Assembly: GCF_000721075.1 (NCBI RefSeq)
Contig: NZ_JOEQ01000014.1
Span: 62,001-126,000, forward strand
Source: Streptosporangium amethystogenes
Lineage (GTDB): Bacteria; Actinomycetota; Actinomycetes; Streptosporangiales; Streptosporangiaceae
Reading direction: 5' to 3'
DNA length: 64,000 nucleotides
Below the pieces are notes generated by a model, which worked only from the letters and a program-made list of their open reading frames with translations, was not told the origin of the DNA and searched no databases. Both the position numbers and the translations under genes were made by a program. Shown here one piece after another: positions 53,014 to 61,415 of this stretch (its first letter is position 1; each line of letters starts with the position of its first letter).

Positions 53014-53457
53014 TCAACGACCTGTGGACCCGAACCCATCCGCGCCTCGCGCCGATCCGGGCAACCGGTCCGCCTCGTAGAACGCCGCCCTCTCCACCTT
53101 CTGGATCACCAGCTGCGCGATCCGGTCCCCCCTGCGCAACCGCACGGTGTCCTTGGTGTCGGTGTTGAGCAGCGTCACTCTGATCTCGCCCCGATATCCC
53201 GCGTCCACGGTGCCGGGCGCGTTGACGAGTGTCACGCCGTACTTGGCGGCCAGACCCGAGCGTGGGTGGACGAACGCGGCATACCCATCAGGCAGGGCGA
53301 TCGCCAGCCCGGTGCCGACCGCGGCCCGCTCTCCGGGGAGGAGTTCGACGTCCTCGGCGGCGTGCAGGTCGGCGCCCGCGTCACCCGGGTGGGCGTACGA
53401 CGGCGACGGCAGGTCGGCGTCGAGCCGGTGGATCAGCACCTCGACGGTGTGGGTCAC
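53014..53457 (-). CDS. dut: dUTP diphosphatase
   Basis: 147 residues, the trimeric dUTPase that hydrolyses dUTP to dUMP, keeping uracil out of DNA. All five motifs are present: GDAGADLHA (1), HPRSGLAAKYG (2), NAPGTVDAGYRGEI (3), RRGDRIAQLVI (4) and the glycine-rich end RGADGFGSTG (5). GTG start at 53457 overlaps the thioesterase stop by four bases (GTGA), so the two are co-translated. Confidence 0.97.
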   Translation of the reverse strand: MTHTVEVLIHRLDADLPSPSYAHPGDAGADLHAAEDVELLPGERAAVGTGLAIALPDGYAAFVHPRSGLAAKYGVTLVNAPGTVDAGYRGEIRVTLLNTDTKDTVRLRRGDRIAQLVIQKVERAAFYEADRLPGSARGADGFGSTGR

Positions 53458-54008
53458 GGGTTCACCTCGTACTTGTGGTGCTCGTCGATGATCGTCTGGG
53501 CGTCGCCGTGCTCGGCGAAGTGCTCCATGCCCACCTCGATGAAGAGCGCTGCGGCCCGCACGGCGACCGGGCCGTCCGGGGAACCGATCCGGCCCTCAGC
53601 CTCAAGGTACGCCTTCCTGCCCGACATGCCGTTGCACCAGGCGCGCATATGCAGGACGGTACCGACCGGAACCGGGGCGAGATAGTCGGTCTCCAGCCTC
53701 GCGGTGACGTAAGGGCGCTGGAAGAGCCAGACCAGCATGCCGATGACCTCGTCCATCGCCGTGGCGAGCACGCCGCCGTGCGCCAGGCCCGGCGCACCCT
53801 GGTGTGCCGTTCCCACGGTGAATGTGGCGATCACCGTGACCCCGTCGGGGGTGACGGCGGTCAGCCGCAGGCCCGTCGGGTGGTCCTCACCGCAGCCGAA
53901 ACAGCCGCTGTAGTGGGAACCGAGGGCGGTGCCGGGGGCGGGCCCGCCGGGGAGTGGCCGTGGCAGGACGGCATCTGGCGGAGGGGTGGTCAAGGTGGAA
54001 CGAGTCAC
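53454..54008 (-). CDS. PaaI family hotdog-fold thioesterase
   Basis: 184 residues. CFGCGEDHPTGLRL near residue 45 and GAPGLAHGGVLATAMDEVIGMLVWL, the central hotdog helix with the His-Gly-Gly active-site loop, identify a PaaI/4HBT thioesterase. The substrate is an acyl-CoA of unknown kind. It starts with GTG at 54008 without a strong Shine-Dalgarno site, eleven bases after the AI-2E-family gene, and is translationally coupled to dut. Confidence 0.9.
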   Translation of the reverse strand: MTRSTLTTPPPDAVLPRPLPGGPAPGTALGSHYSGCFGCGEDHPTGLRLTAVTPDGVTVIATFTVGTAHQGAPGLAHGGVLATAMDEVIGMLVWLFQRPYVTARLETDYLAPVPVGTVLHMRAWCNGMSGRKAYLEAEGRIGSPDGPVAVRAAALFIEVGMEHFAEHGDAQTIIDEHHKYEVNP

Positions 54009-54019
54009 GGAGCAGAACG

Positions 54020-55216
54020 TTACTCCCTGGGCTGCGGTGATTCCTCATCCACCGGCTTTCCCGCTTCCGCCGCCGGTTCCGCCCCACCCTCCTTCTGCCT
54101 CTCTTTCGGCCCTGCCTCGCCCGGGTCGGGATGCGGCGAGGCCGGTGGCAGGGCGAGCGGTTCGTCACTGCTGAGCTCGGGCAGCGCCCGGTAGATCACG
54201 GCGGCCACCGGCACCGCCACCGCGGCCCCGGCGATACCCGCCAGGATGCCGCCCACGGCCAGCGCCAGGATGATCGCCAGCGGATGGAAGTGCAGCACCC
54301 TGCCGACGATCAGCGGCTGGAGCACGTGGTTCTCCAGTTGCTGCTCCACGATCAGAATGCCGATGAAGATCAGAGCGTAGATCGGCCCCTTGGCGCCGAG
54401 GGTGACCAGGGTGGCCACGGCACCGGCGAAGAAGATGCCGACGATGGGGATGAAGCTGGCCAGGAAGATCAGCACCGCGAGCGCCGCCCAGAGCGGCACC
54501 CCCATCCCGGCGAGCACGATGCCCATGACCACGCCGTGCACGGCGGCCACCGCGACCGTGCCCTGCACATAGTGCGAGAGCGTCACCCAGGCGGTCCGCC
54601 CGGCCCTGTCGACGCGCGGCGCGACCCCGCCGAACCCCTTCAGGAACCACGACCAGATCCGGTCGCCGTCCTTGAGCATGAAGAAGGTCACGAACAGCAG
54701 CAGCACGATGGAGGCCAGCACCTCCAGCGCCACCGTGGCGCCGGTGAGGACCGTCTGGGTGATCTCGTTGCGCTGGTTGGTCATCTGCTTGCCGATCTCG
54801 TCGACCCAGCTGCTGATCTGGGTCGGCTGCAGATGCAGGGGCCCGGTGTAGAGCCAGTTCTCGACATCCTTGGCCGTCCGGCGCACCTGGTCGACGAGGC
54901 CGGGGAACTCCTCGTTGGCACGCGCCCCGATGATCCAGCCGGTGCCGCCGAGCACGGCGAGCGCGACGATCATGGTGACCCAGGTGGCGTAGATGGGCCG
55001 CATGCCCATCGCGCGAAGCCGCCTGGTCACCGGGAACAGCAACGCGGTCAGCAGGAGCGCGATGGCCACCGGCAGTATCACGATGTGCAACATCGCAATG
55101 AACTGGGCGAAGTAGAAGACGGCCCAGCCGATGATGATCAGGCAGAGGCTCCACATCGCGAGGCGCAGCACCGTGCGAGGTACCAGGTTCGTCAGGCGCT
55201 CCCGATCTGATATCAC
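54020..55216 (-). CDS. AI-2E family transporter (YdiK/TqsA-like)
   Basis: 398 residues from a GTG at 55216; the true start is uncertain because no clear ribosome-binding site is visible and further in-frame starts lie up- and downstream. About eight membrane helices with a central extracytoplasmic stretch (about residues 100-180). FVTFFMLKDGDRIWSWF and PIVGIFFAGAVATLVTL, then ENHVLQPLIVGRVLHFHPLAI near the end, are family landmarks. Members export small molecules or ions (AI-2, or Na+/H+ exchange in some); function here is open. The C-terminal 45 residues are acidic and disordered. Confidence 0.85.
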   Translation of the reverse strand: MISDRERLTNLVPRTVLRLAMWSLCLIIIGWAVFYFAQFIAMLHIVILPVAIALLLTALLFPVTRRLRAMGMRPIYATWVTMIVALAVLGGTGWIIGARANEEFPGLVDQVRRTAKDVENWLYTGPLHLQPTQISSWVDEIGKQMTNQRNEITQTVLTGATVALEVLASIVLLLFVTFFMLKDGDRIWSWFLKGFGGVAPRVDRAGRTAWVTLSHYVQGTVAVAAVHGVVMGIVLAGMGVPLWAALAVLIFLASFIPIVGIFFAGAVATLVTLGAKGPIYALIFIGILIVEQQLENHVLQPLIVGRVLHFHPLAIILALAVGGILAGIAGAAVAVPVAAVIYRALPELSSDEPLALPPASPHPDPGEAGPKERQKEGGAEPAAEAGKPVDEESPQPRE

Positions 55217-55671
55217 ACGTTCCAGACTGTCATGCCGGAAAGGAAAACGCGCGAGAGTTGTCACCCTGACACGGGGAGGAGTGGCCCGGCCACCCGGCCG
55301 GGCCATCCGATGTGCTGTCGGGGATCGGCGCCCGCCCGGTCAGGGGCCGGCGCTCACCCGGGTGGACTCAGCGCTCACCCGGCGGGCGGGAGATCACCCT
55401 GTCCTCGAGGTAGCAGCTGCAGTTGCCACATCCTGGCGGCATGCCTGTCCTCCCCTCACCTGTCCTGCCTCGACCGTACGGCAGGATCCCCCGACGGAAA
55501 GGACAGATTCGCGTGCGCGCCGTCTCCTCGCTCTCCCGGCGGCCGGAGCGTACGGCAGGCCGCCCCGGCATGGGCACGGTCACCGTTCTGTCATGCCTCG
55601 CCATGGCTTCACGCGATATGGCGCTCGGGGAGACTAGTGTTCTTGATGCGGACAGAAAACGGGAGGACCAC
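55217..55671. other. Intergenic region between AI-2E and DUF4235 genes
   Basis: About 455 bases. It holds the candidate tiny gene at 55368-55442 (minus), duplicated CGCTCACCCGG copies around 55351-55382 and the DUF4235 promoter near its right end (TAGTGTTCTTGAT around 55635). Nothing else was recognised. Confidence 0.4.
55368..55442 (-). CDS. Candidate tiny cysteine-containing protein (24 aa)
   Basis: A 24-codon frame beginning MPPGCGNCSCYLEDRV is preceded by GGGGAGG with six bases to the ATG at 55442, one of the best ribosome-binding sites in the window. The three cysteines in CGNCSC could bind a metal. The size is below what annotation pipelines report. It could also be a leader peptide, though no gene follows on this strand for 150 bases before the AI-2E gene. 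No family is known to me. Confidence 0.4.
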   Translation of the reverse strand: MPPGCGNCSCYLEDRVISRPPGER

Positions 55672-55968
55672 ATGGCCGACAAGAGCGAGAAGCAGGACAT
55701 GGCGTGGCGAGCCATCGGTGGCCTGCTCGGCCTCATCACCGCCTGGAGCGCCAAGAAGGTCATCGGGTTCGCCTGGGAGAAGAGCACCGGCAAGAAGCCG
55801 CCCGCCGACAGTGAGTCGCCGGACATCAGCCTCGGCGAGGCGATCGGCTACGCCGTGGTGATGGGGGTCGGCATGCAGGTGGCGCAGATCGTGGTCGCCC
55901 GCAGCGCCAGGAGGCGCTACGACGCGTGGAAGTCCCTGAAGGGGGCGGCCAAGGACGCCACCAGCTGA
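55672..55968 (+). CDS. DUF4235 family membrane protein
   Basis: 98 residues, ATG at 55672 after GGGAGG. Two hydrophobic helices (about 10-25, AIGGLLGLITAWSAKKV, and 55-75, AIGYAVVMGVGMQVAQIVV) flank a charged loop (WEKSTGKKPPADSESPD), followed by a basic tail (ARSARRRYDAWKSLKG). This matches DUF4235, a small actinobacterial membrane family of unknown role. Monocistronic, ending at a perfect terminator shared with otsA. Confidence 0.9.
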   Translation: MADKSEKQDMAWRAIGGLLGLITAWSAKKVIGFAWEKSTGKKPPADSESPDISLGEAIGYAVVMGVGMQVAQIVVARSARRRYDAWKSLKGAAKDATS

Positions 55969-55979
55969 CGGCCGGCGAA

Positions 55980-56006
55980 CCCCCCGGCCCCGCCGGGGCC
56001 GGGGGG
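55980..56006. terminator. Bidirectional terminator between DUF4235 and otsA
   Basis: CCCCCCGGCCCC (55980-55991) and GGGGCCGGGGGG (55995-56006) form a perfect 12-base-pair stem with a three-base loop between convergent genes. Confidence 0.7.
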
Positions 56007-56013
56007 ACACAGG

Positions 56014-57390
56014 TCAGGACGACTCAAGCGAGGTGAGAAACTCCCTCGCCCAGCGGTCCACGTCATAGGTGGACACCCTCCGGCGCAGCGAGCGCATCCG
56101 GCGCGACAGGTCGTGCGGGGTCGCCCGCATCGCGGTCAGCATGATCCGCTTGAGGCCGTCGACGTCATAGGGATTGACCATGAACGCCTGACGCAGCTCG
56201 TCGGCCGCCCCGGCGAACTCGCTGAGCACCAGCGCGCCGCGCAGGTCGTTGCGGCAGGCGACGTACTCCTTGGCGACCAGGTTCATCCCGTCACGCAACG
56301 GTGTGACCATCATCACGTCCGCCGCGAGATAGAGCGCGGCGAGCTCGTCACGGCCGTACGACTGGTGCATGTACTGCACGGGCTGCTGCCCGAGCTCTCC
56401 CTGCTCGCCGTTGATCCGGCCGACCTGGAGCTCGATCGAGTCGCGCAGCCGCATGTACTCCTCGACCCGCTCCCGGCTCGGCGTGGCGATCTGCACGAAC
56501 GCCGCCTCACCCGGTTTGATCGTCTTCTCCGCGAGCAGTTCCCCGAACGCCTTCAGGCGCTGGCCGATGCCCTTGGTGTAGTCGAGCCTGTCGACGCCGA
56601 GCAGTATGCACTCGGGGTCGCCCAGCTCCCTGCGGATCTCCCTGGCCCTGGAGATGATGTGCGGCTCGCGGACCAGCGAGTCGAGCTCGCCGAAGTCGAC
56701 GGAGATGGGGAACGCCCCGGCGCGCACCACCCGGCCGTCCACGTAGATCTCGTGCTTGTGGTGCTGGAGGCCGAGCAGGTGACGGCAGAGCCGGATGAAG
56801 TTGGACGCGCCGCCGGGACGCTGGAAGCCGACCATGTCCGCGCCGAGCAGTCCCTCCAGGATCTCGCGCCGCCATGGGAGCTGGACGAACAGCTCTATCG
56901 GCGGGAAGGGGATGTGCAGGAAGAAACCAATGCGCAGGTCGGGGCGGAGCTTGCGCAGCATGGCCGGGACCAGCTGGAGCTGGTAGTCCTGGACCCACAC
57001 GACCGCGTTCTCCGCGGCCTCCTCGGCGGCGGCCTGGGCGAAGCGCTCGTTGACCGCACGGTAGGCGTCCCAGGTGACACGCGAGTAGACGGGGGTGGCG
57101 ACCACGTCGTGGTAGAGGGGCCAGAGTGTGGCGTTGGAGAAACCCTCGTAGTAGAGCTCGACCTCGTGCTCGGACAGCGGGACGGGGACGAGCTGCATCC
57201 CGTCGTGCTCGAAGGGTTCGAGCTGTTCGCCGGGGGCCCCGTGCCAGCCGATCCAGGCCCCTTCCCTGCGCTGCAGGACCGGGGCGATCGCGGTGACGAG
57301 GCCGCCGGGGCTGCGCCGCCACATGTCCTCCCCCACCCGGTCGACGGGGAGACGATTGGCGACGATCACAAAAGTACTGCGGCCCGGCAC
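56014..57390 (-). CDS. otsA: Alpha,alpha-trehalose-phosphate synthase OtsA
   Basis: 458 residues, GT20 family, joining UDP- or GDP-glucose and glucose 6-phosphate to trehalose 6-phosphate. [19 protein letters not shown] is the N-terminal donor-site block, [13 protein letters not shown] and [15 protein letters not shown] carry substrate contacts, and [19 protein letters not shown] is the C-terminal signature. GTG start at 57390 with GGAGG upstream. No otsB phosphatase is adjacent. It supplies trehalose for osmotic and desiccation stress. Confidence 0.96.
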   Translation of the reverse strand: MPGRSTFVIVANRLPVDRVGEDMWRRSPGGLVTAIAPVLQRREGAWIGWHGAPGEQLEPFEHDGMQLVPVPLSEHEVELYYEGFSNATLWPLYHDVVATPVYSRVTWDAYRAVNERFAQAAAEEAAENAVVWVQDYQLQLVPAMLRKLRPDLRIGFFLHIPFPPIELFVQLPWRREILEGLLGADMVGFQRPGGASNFIRLCRHLLGLQHHKHEIYVDGRVVRAGAFPISVDFGELDSLVREPHIISRAREIRRELGDPECILLGVDRLDYTKGIGQRLKAFGELLAEKTIKPGEAAFVQIATPSRERVEEYMRLRDSIELQVGRINGEQGELGQQPVQYMHQSYGRDELAALYLAADVMMVTPLRDGMNLVAKEYVACRNDLRGALVLSEFAGAADELRQAFMVNPYDVDGLKRIMLTAMRATPHDLSRRMRSLRRRVSTYDVDRWAREFLTSLESS

Positions 57391-57445
57391 AGGTTCCTCC
57401 AGGTAGTCGGGGGCTTACTGAATTAACTACCCGTTTGAGGAGTTT

Positions 57446-58252
57446 CTATGGCTTTCCAGGCGGAAGGGCATGATGAACCCTCAGATCACTCCGTACCATC
57501 TCGCCGAGCTTCTTCGTGGCGGCGCGGTTGAGGACCCCTCCCGCCACGGCGCCGGTGAGGAAGGGGCCCAAGGTGGTGAGGTGGCGTCCGAGAGTGCGCA
57601 TCAGCCTGTTGCGCAGGGCGGTCTTGGTGGCGGTGCCGAGCGCGACGGTCATCGTTCCCGGGGACATGGGATCGACACCGCGCTGTCTGGACCAGGCCGC
57701 CGCGAAGGCCATGGCCCGCTGGGAACCGTTGCCGGGCACCTGCATCCCGTACACCTCGTGGAGCTCCGCGATGAGCTTGACCTCGATCGCGGCGACGACG
57801 AGGGTCTCGGCCACGAGCTGGGCGGGCGCGGAGAGCAACAGGGGAGGAGTGACGAACTCGGCCGCGGCGACGGCCCCGCCGATGGCTCCGACCGTCATGG
57901 TGGCCTTGGCCGCGGTGCGCACCAGGTCGTCTGCCAGCGCCTCTGCGGTGAGGCCGTGGTGGTGCTCGGAGAGGGTGCGCAGGTCCCGGATGGGAATGCG
58001 GGGTGCCACGGCCATGAACACGTCGGTCAGCCAGCGACCTCGGCCCGCCCCCGACTCCTTGGCCTTCTTCGCTCCCCGGGTCAGTGCTTTCGTGAGACGG
58101 CCGAGCAGCTTTCGCCGCTCGGCCCCATCCATGTCACCCGGCTCCGCGAGCCGGCCGACGATCTCAGCCACTTCCCGATCAGGCGCGTCGGCCGACTCCC
58201 CGGCAGTGGAGTCGGCCGGCGCCGCATCGGTCTGCCTGTTCTCTGACGTCAT
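57446..58252 (-). CDS. Hypothetical protein, possibly EcsC-like
   Basis: 268 residues, ATG at 58252 after GAGGAGG. The N-terminal 40 residues are acidic and disordered. The rest is helical, with glycine/alanine-rich amphipathic or membrane-associated segments (TMTVGAIGGAVAAAEFVTPPL, LVAETLVVAAIEVKLIAELHEVYG and LGPFLTGAVAGGVLNRAATKKLG). The pattern of a LAELHEVYG helix and a late GAVAGGVLNR helix resembles EcsC-type proteins, but I am not certain. The function is unknown. It is transcribed separately from otsA, 55 bases downstream of it. Confidence 0.75.
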   Translation of the reverse strand: MTSENRQTDAAPADSTAGESADAPDREVAEIVGRLAEPGDMDGAERRKLLGRLTKALTRGAKKAKESGAGRGRWLTDVFMAVAPRIPIRDLRTLSEHHHGLTAEALADDLVRTAAKATMTVGAIGGAVAAAEFVTPPLLLSAPAQLVAETLVVAAIEVKLIAELHEVYGMQVPGNGSQRAMAFAAAWSRQRGVDPMSPGTMTVALGTATKTALRNRLMRTLGRHLTTLGPFLTGAVAGGVLNRAATKKLGEMVRSDLRVHHALPPGKP

Positions 58253-58335
58253 GTCTCGGAACCTCCTCAAGGCTGTCCTGGGCCCCTATCCCATGGCTGG
58301 AAGAGCACACCCCGAACAGGCCATCGGAATTATCG

Positions 58336-58635
58336 TCAAGCCGCGCACTCCCGGCATATCTGCTGGCCGTTCTTCTCAACGGCGAGCTGACTGCGGTGGT
58401 GCACCAAGAAGCAGCGCGCGCAGGTGAACTCGTCGGCCTGACGAGGAATCACCCGGAGCGAGAGCTCCTCGTTTGACAGGTCCGCGCCCGGCAGTTCGAG
58501 CGACTCGGCGAGATCCGTCTCGTCGATGTCGATGCTGCCCGAGGACTTGTCGGTACGGCGGGCCTGCAGTTCCTGAAGACTGTCCTCACTGAGGTCGTCG
58601 TCGGTCTTGCGTGGGCTGTCGTAATCGGTAGCCAT
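58336..58635 (-). CDS. DUF4193 family zinc-ribbon protein
   Basis: 99 residues. The acidic N-terminal half (residues 1-55, MATDYDSPRKTDDDLSEDS) is typical of DUF4193, and the C-terminal half holds a zinc ribbon: FTCARCFLVHHRSQL paired with QICRECAA. This small family is nearly universal in actinomycetes and may be a transcription-associated acidic protein; its role is unknown. Monocistronic; a GAGGGGGATGGAG stretch lies before the ATG. Confidence 0.93.
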   Translation of the reverse strand: MATDYDSPRKTDDDLSEDSLQELQARRTDKSSGSIDIDETDLAESLELPGADLSNEELSLRVIPRQADEFTCARCFLVHHRSQLAVEKNGQQICRECAA

Positions 58636-58907
58636 CGGTCTGCTCCATCCCCCTCATCTATTTGTGTGCGCTCACTCGCGCGTGTGTAACGTTCGAGAGG
58701 CACGACTTGTGCCCGATCTGCCGACGAGATTCCTGCTTCGGTACCCTGCCGGAATGGTCACTGAACCTCCCTACACGTGAGGGACGTACTGCCAATGGCC
58801 ACGGTTAGCCAAATATGGCGTAAACCACAGCATCGGCGGCATGCACCACCGTGTTCGACGGCACATCCAACCACATGTACGGCGTGAACGAGACGCCCCC
58901 CGCCGGA
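58636..58907. other. Intergenic region after the sensor kinase gene
   Basis: 272 bases with A/T-richer sequence at 58650-58850, likely the DUF4193 promoter. No further gene, terminator or repeat was recognised. Confidence 0.4.
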
Positions 58908-60302
58908 TCAACGCGCCTGAAGTCGCACGGTGACCACCAGACCTCCTCCGTCCCTGGGGATGGCGGTCACGTTGCCCCCGTGAGCCCGCACCACCGCGCG
59001 GACGATGGAAAGCCCGAGCCCCGCGCCCTTGTCGGAGTCGACCCGGTCGGCGTTGAGCCGTCGGAACGGCTCGAAAAGACTGTTCACCTCGTACGCGGGG
59101 ACATGTGGCCCCGTGTTGGCCACCTGAACAATCAACGCACCCTCCACCATTCCCGTCCTGACCCACAGGCGTCCGGACTCGGGGAGGTTGTGCTTGATCG
59201 CGTTCTCCACCAGGTTGGCCACACAGCGCTCCAGGAGCACCGGATCACCGACGGTCCCGGCATCGCGGAGCTCGGTGATCACGGCGACCCCGGCCTCCGC
59301 GGCCCGCGTGGCGAGCTGGTCGACGGCCGTCTCGGCCACGTCCTTCATGTCCACCGGCTTGCGCACGCTCAGCTCGCGCTCGCTGCGCGCCAGCAGCAGC
59401 AGGCCCTCGATCAGTCGTTCGTTTCTGGCGTTGACCTCCAGAAGGGTGCGGCCCAGCGCCTTGAGATCACCCGAGGCCTCCGGGTCGCCCAGCGCGATCT
59501 CCAGGACCGTCCGGTTGATCGTCAGCGGGGTGCGCAGCTCGTGCGAGGCGTTGGCCACGAATCTTCGCTGTGTGTCGAAGGCCACATTGAGCCTGGTGAG
59601 CATCTCGTCGAAGGTGTCGGCCAGTTCCTTCAGCTCGTCGTCGGGACCCTTGAGGTCGATCCGCTCGTGGGCGAGCGTGGAGCCCGACAGCTTGCGGGCC
59701 GTGGCGGTCATCTGCTGGATCGGTTTGAGCGCCCGGTCGGCGACGATGTAGCCGATGATGACCGCCAGGATGCCGACCCCCAGCAGGGCCAGCAGCGAGC
59801 GGGCCAGCAGTTCCTTCTGCGCTCCGGCGATCGCGGCGTGCTGGTACCAGTACCACTGCTGTTCGTACCGGCGCGCCTGGTCGGGAGGCATCACCCCGTC
59901 CAGGTCGAGCGGGAACTGCGGCCACGCGTCGTTGAGCGCCCAGCCCACCATCAGGTAGATCACGACCATGAGCAGGGCACCCGCGGCGAAGAACAGCGTC
60001 GCGTAGGTGATGGTCAGCCGCCACCGGATGCTGACCCGATCCACGATCACCCGCAGCCGATCCAGCAAAGTCCGCGGGACCGGAGCGGCGCCCACCGGGG
60101 GCGGACCGTCCCACGCGGGCGGGCCGGTCGGCGGCGGGGGCTGAGCACCTTCGTCCGGGGGGCCGGACCCGAGCTGCTCGCTCTTCCAGGCCCCCCGCTC
60201 GGAGTGCGGGCTGATCATCGGGTGGGTCGGCACGGTCCCCCGGTCCTTGTCCGCCGGGACGAACGTCGGACGCTCCTCTCCCCCGCCTGCCGGAACGCTC
60301 AC
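58908..60302 (-). CDS. cutS: Sensor histidine kinase, CutS-like
   Basis: 464 residues from a GTG overlapping the response-regulator stop by four bases. A long Pro/Gly-rich cytoplasmic N-terminus (1-80) precedes TM1 (about 97-120), an extracytoplasmic loop of about 45 residues (aromatic, RRYEQQWYWYQHAA) and TM2 (about 166-188). HAMP, then HisKA with FVANASHELRTPL (phospho-His254), then the ATPase with NLVENAIKHN, FEPFRRL and KGAGLGLSIV. Locus context (dut, DUF4193, inositol-phosphatase gene) matches what I recall for the Streptomyces CutRS locus. No cysteine is present in the outer loop. Orthology is inferred. Confidence 0.92.
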   Translation of the reverse strand: MSVPAGGGEERPTFVPADKDRGTVPTHPMISPHSERGAWKSEQLGSGPPDEGAQPPPPTGPPAWDGPPPVGAAPVPRTLLDRLRVIVDRVSIRWRLTITYATLFFAAGALLMVVIYLMVGWALNDAWPQFPLDLDGVMPPDQARRYEQQWYWYQHAAIAGAQKELLARSLLALLGVGILAVIIGYIVADRALKPIQQMTATARKLSGSTLAHERIDLKGPDDELKELADTFDEMLTRLNVAFDTQRRFVANASHELRTPLTINRTVLEIALGDPEASGDLKALGRTLLEVNARNERLIEGLLLLARSERELSVRKPVDMKDVAETAVDQLATRAAEAGVAVITELRDAGTVGDPVLLERCVANLVENAIKHNLPESGRLWVRTGMVEGALIVQVANTGPHVPAYEVNSLFEPFRRLNADRVDSDKGAGLGLSIVRAVVRAHGGNVTAIPRDGGGLVVTVRLQAR

Positions 60303-60952
60303 AGCCGGTACCCGACCCCTGGTACCGTCTCGATCACCTGAGGCTCGCCCAGTTTCTTTCTCAGCGTCATCATGGTGACGCGCACCACGTTGGTGAACGG
60401 GTCGATGTTCTCGTCCCACGCCTTGTCCAGCAGATCCTCCTGGCTGACGACCGCGCCCTCGGCGCGCATCAGTTCCTCCAGGACCGCGAACTCCTTCTTG
60501 GTGAGCGCGACCTCCGTGCCGTCCCTGGTCACCAGCCGCTTGCCCGGATCCAGGCGGACCCCCGCCCGCTCCAGCACCGGCGGCAGCGCCGGGGCGGAGC
60601 GGCGGCCGAGCGCCCGCACCCGCGCGACGAGCTCGACGAACACGAAGGGCTTGGCCAGGTAGTCGTCGGCGCCCAGCCCCAGCCCCTCCACCTTGTCGTC
60701 GACGTCGCCCGACGCGGTCAGCATGAGAATCCGCGACGCGATACGGGAGGCCACCAGCCGGCGGCAGACCTCGTCACCGTGCACCTTGGGCAGGTCCCGG
60801 TCCAGGACGATGACGTCGTAGTCGATGTAGCCCGTCCGCTCCAGCGCGCCGGCGCCGTCGTAGGCCACGTCCACGGCCATCGCCTCGCGCCGGAGCCCGG
60901 TCGCGATCGCGTCGGCGAGCACCCGCTCGTCCTCGACCACAAGCACTCGCAC
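60299..60952 (-). CDS. cutR: OmpR-family response regulator, CutR-like
   Basis: 217 residues, GTG start at 60952 after GGGAGG. The receiver domain has EDE at residues 7-9, the phosphorylated Asp51 in VIVLDRDLP, and the conserved Lys in DDYLAKPF. The C-terminal winged helix (about 125-217) has TKKEFAVLEELMRAEGAVVS and a final VIETVPGVGYRL. It is partner of the downstream kinase by overlap. The length equals that I recall for Streptomyces CutR. Confidence 0.94.
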   Translation of the reverse strand: MRVLVVEDERVLADAIATGLRREAMAVDVAYDGAGALERTGYIDYDVIVLDRDLPKVHGDEVCRRLVASRIASRILMLTASGDVDDKVEGLGLGADDYLAKPFVFVELVARVRALGRRSAPALPPVLERAGVRLDPGKRLVTRDGTEVALTKKEFAVLEELMRAEGAVVSQEDLLDKAWDENIDPFTNVVRVTMMTLRKKLGEPQVIETVPGVGYRL

Positions 60953-61174
60953 GGCTTATGGCACCTCCCGTCACATTCCATGAGCAGCCGCTGGAACGGC
61001 CCCTCATTCTCGCCCCATCCCCTGTAAGCACACGGTAAGGCCCTCTCAGGGGTAGACACTCCGTGTGATGTCGGAAACACATAGGTTTAGCCACCTGGCT
61101 GCTATGGGTACAGCCGGTTCCAGTCTCTATCGCGGTACCTTCCGCCCCCATGCGCCCGTGAGAAAGAAGGTGAG

Positions 61175-61339
61175 ATGGGCGAGTTCACCACCACAATCGA
61201 ACACCGCCTCGACCAGGCATACCGGAATCTGCAGGAAGCCAGGTCCTCCGGCGATGACTACCTCGCCGACACCTTCACCGCCGAGATCGAGGATCTCCAG
61301 CGTCTAGCCACAGACAACGGCGTCCCCATTCAGCGCTGA
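61175..61339 (+). CDS. Conserved small protein (54 aa)
   Basis: A short gene with AAGGTGAG before the ATG at 61175, ending in a strong terminator. The product is acidic and almost wholly helical (FTTTIEHRLDQAYRNLQEA, then DYLADTFTAEIEDLQRLA), with a short VPIQR tail. It looks like a small helical-hairpin protein of the sort widespread and unnamed in actinomycetes. The function is unknown. It is divergent from cutR, and an A/T-rich promoter region lies around 61050-61110. Confidence 0.75.
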   Translation: MGEFTTTIEHRLDQAYRNLQEARSSGDDYLADTFTAEIEDLQRLATDNGVPIQR

Positions 61340-61344
61340 TGGGA

Positions 61345-61379
61345 GGGAGCCCCCCGGCGATCTTGGCCGGGGGGCTCCC
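61345..61379 (+). terminator. Strong terminator after the small conserved gene
   Basis: GGGAGCCCCCCGGC (61345-61358) pairs perfectly with GCCGGGGGGCTCCC (61366-61379), six bases past the stop. It probably also serves the convergent phosphatase gene ending at 61416. Confidence 0.75.
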
Positions 61380-61415
61380 TCGTGCCCGTACCGCGAGGGT
61401 CCGGAGCGCGACGCC

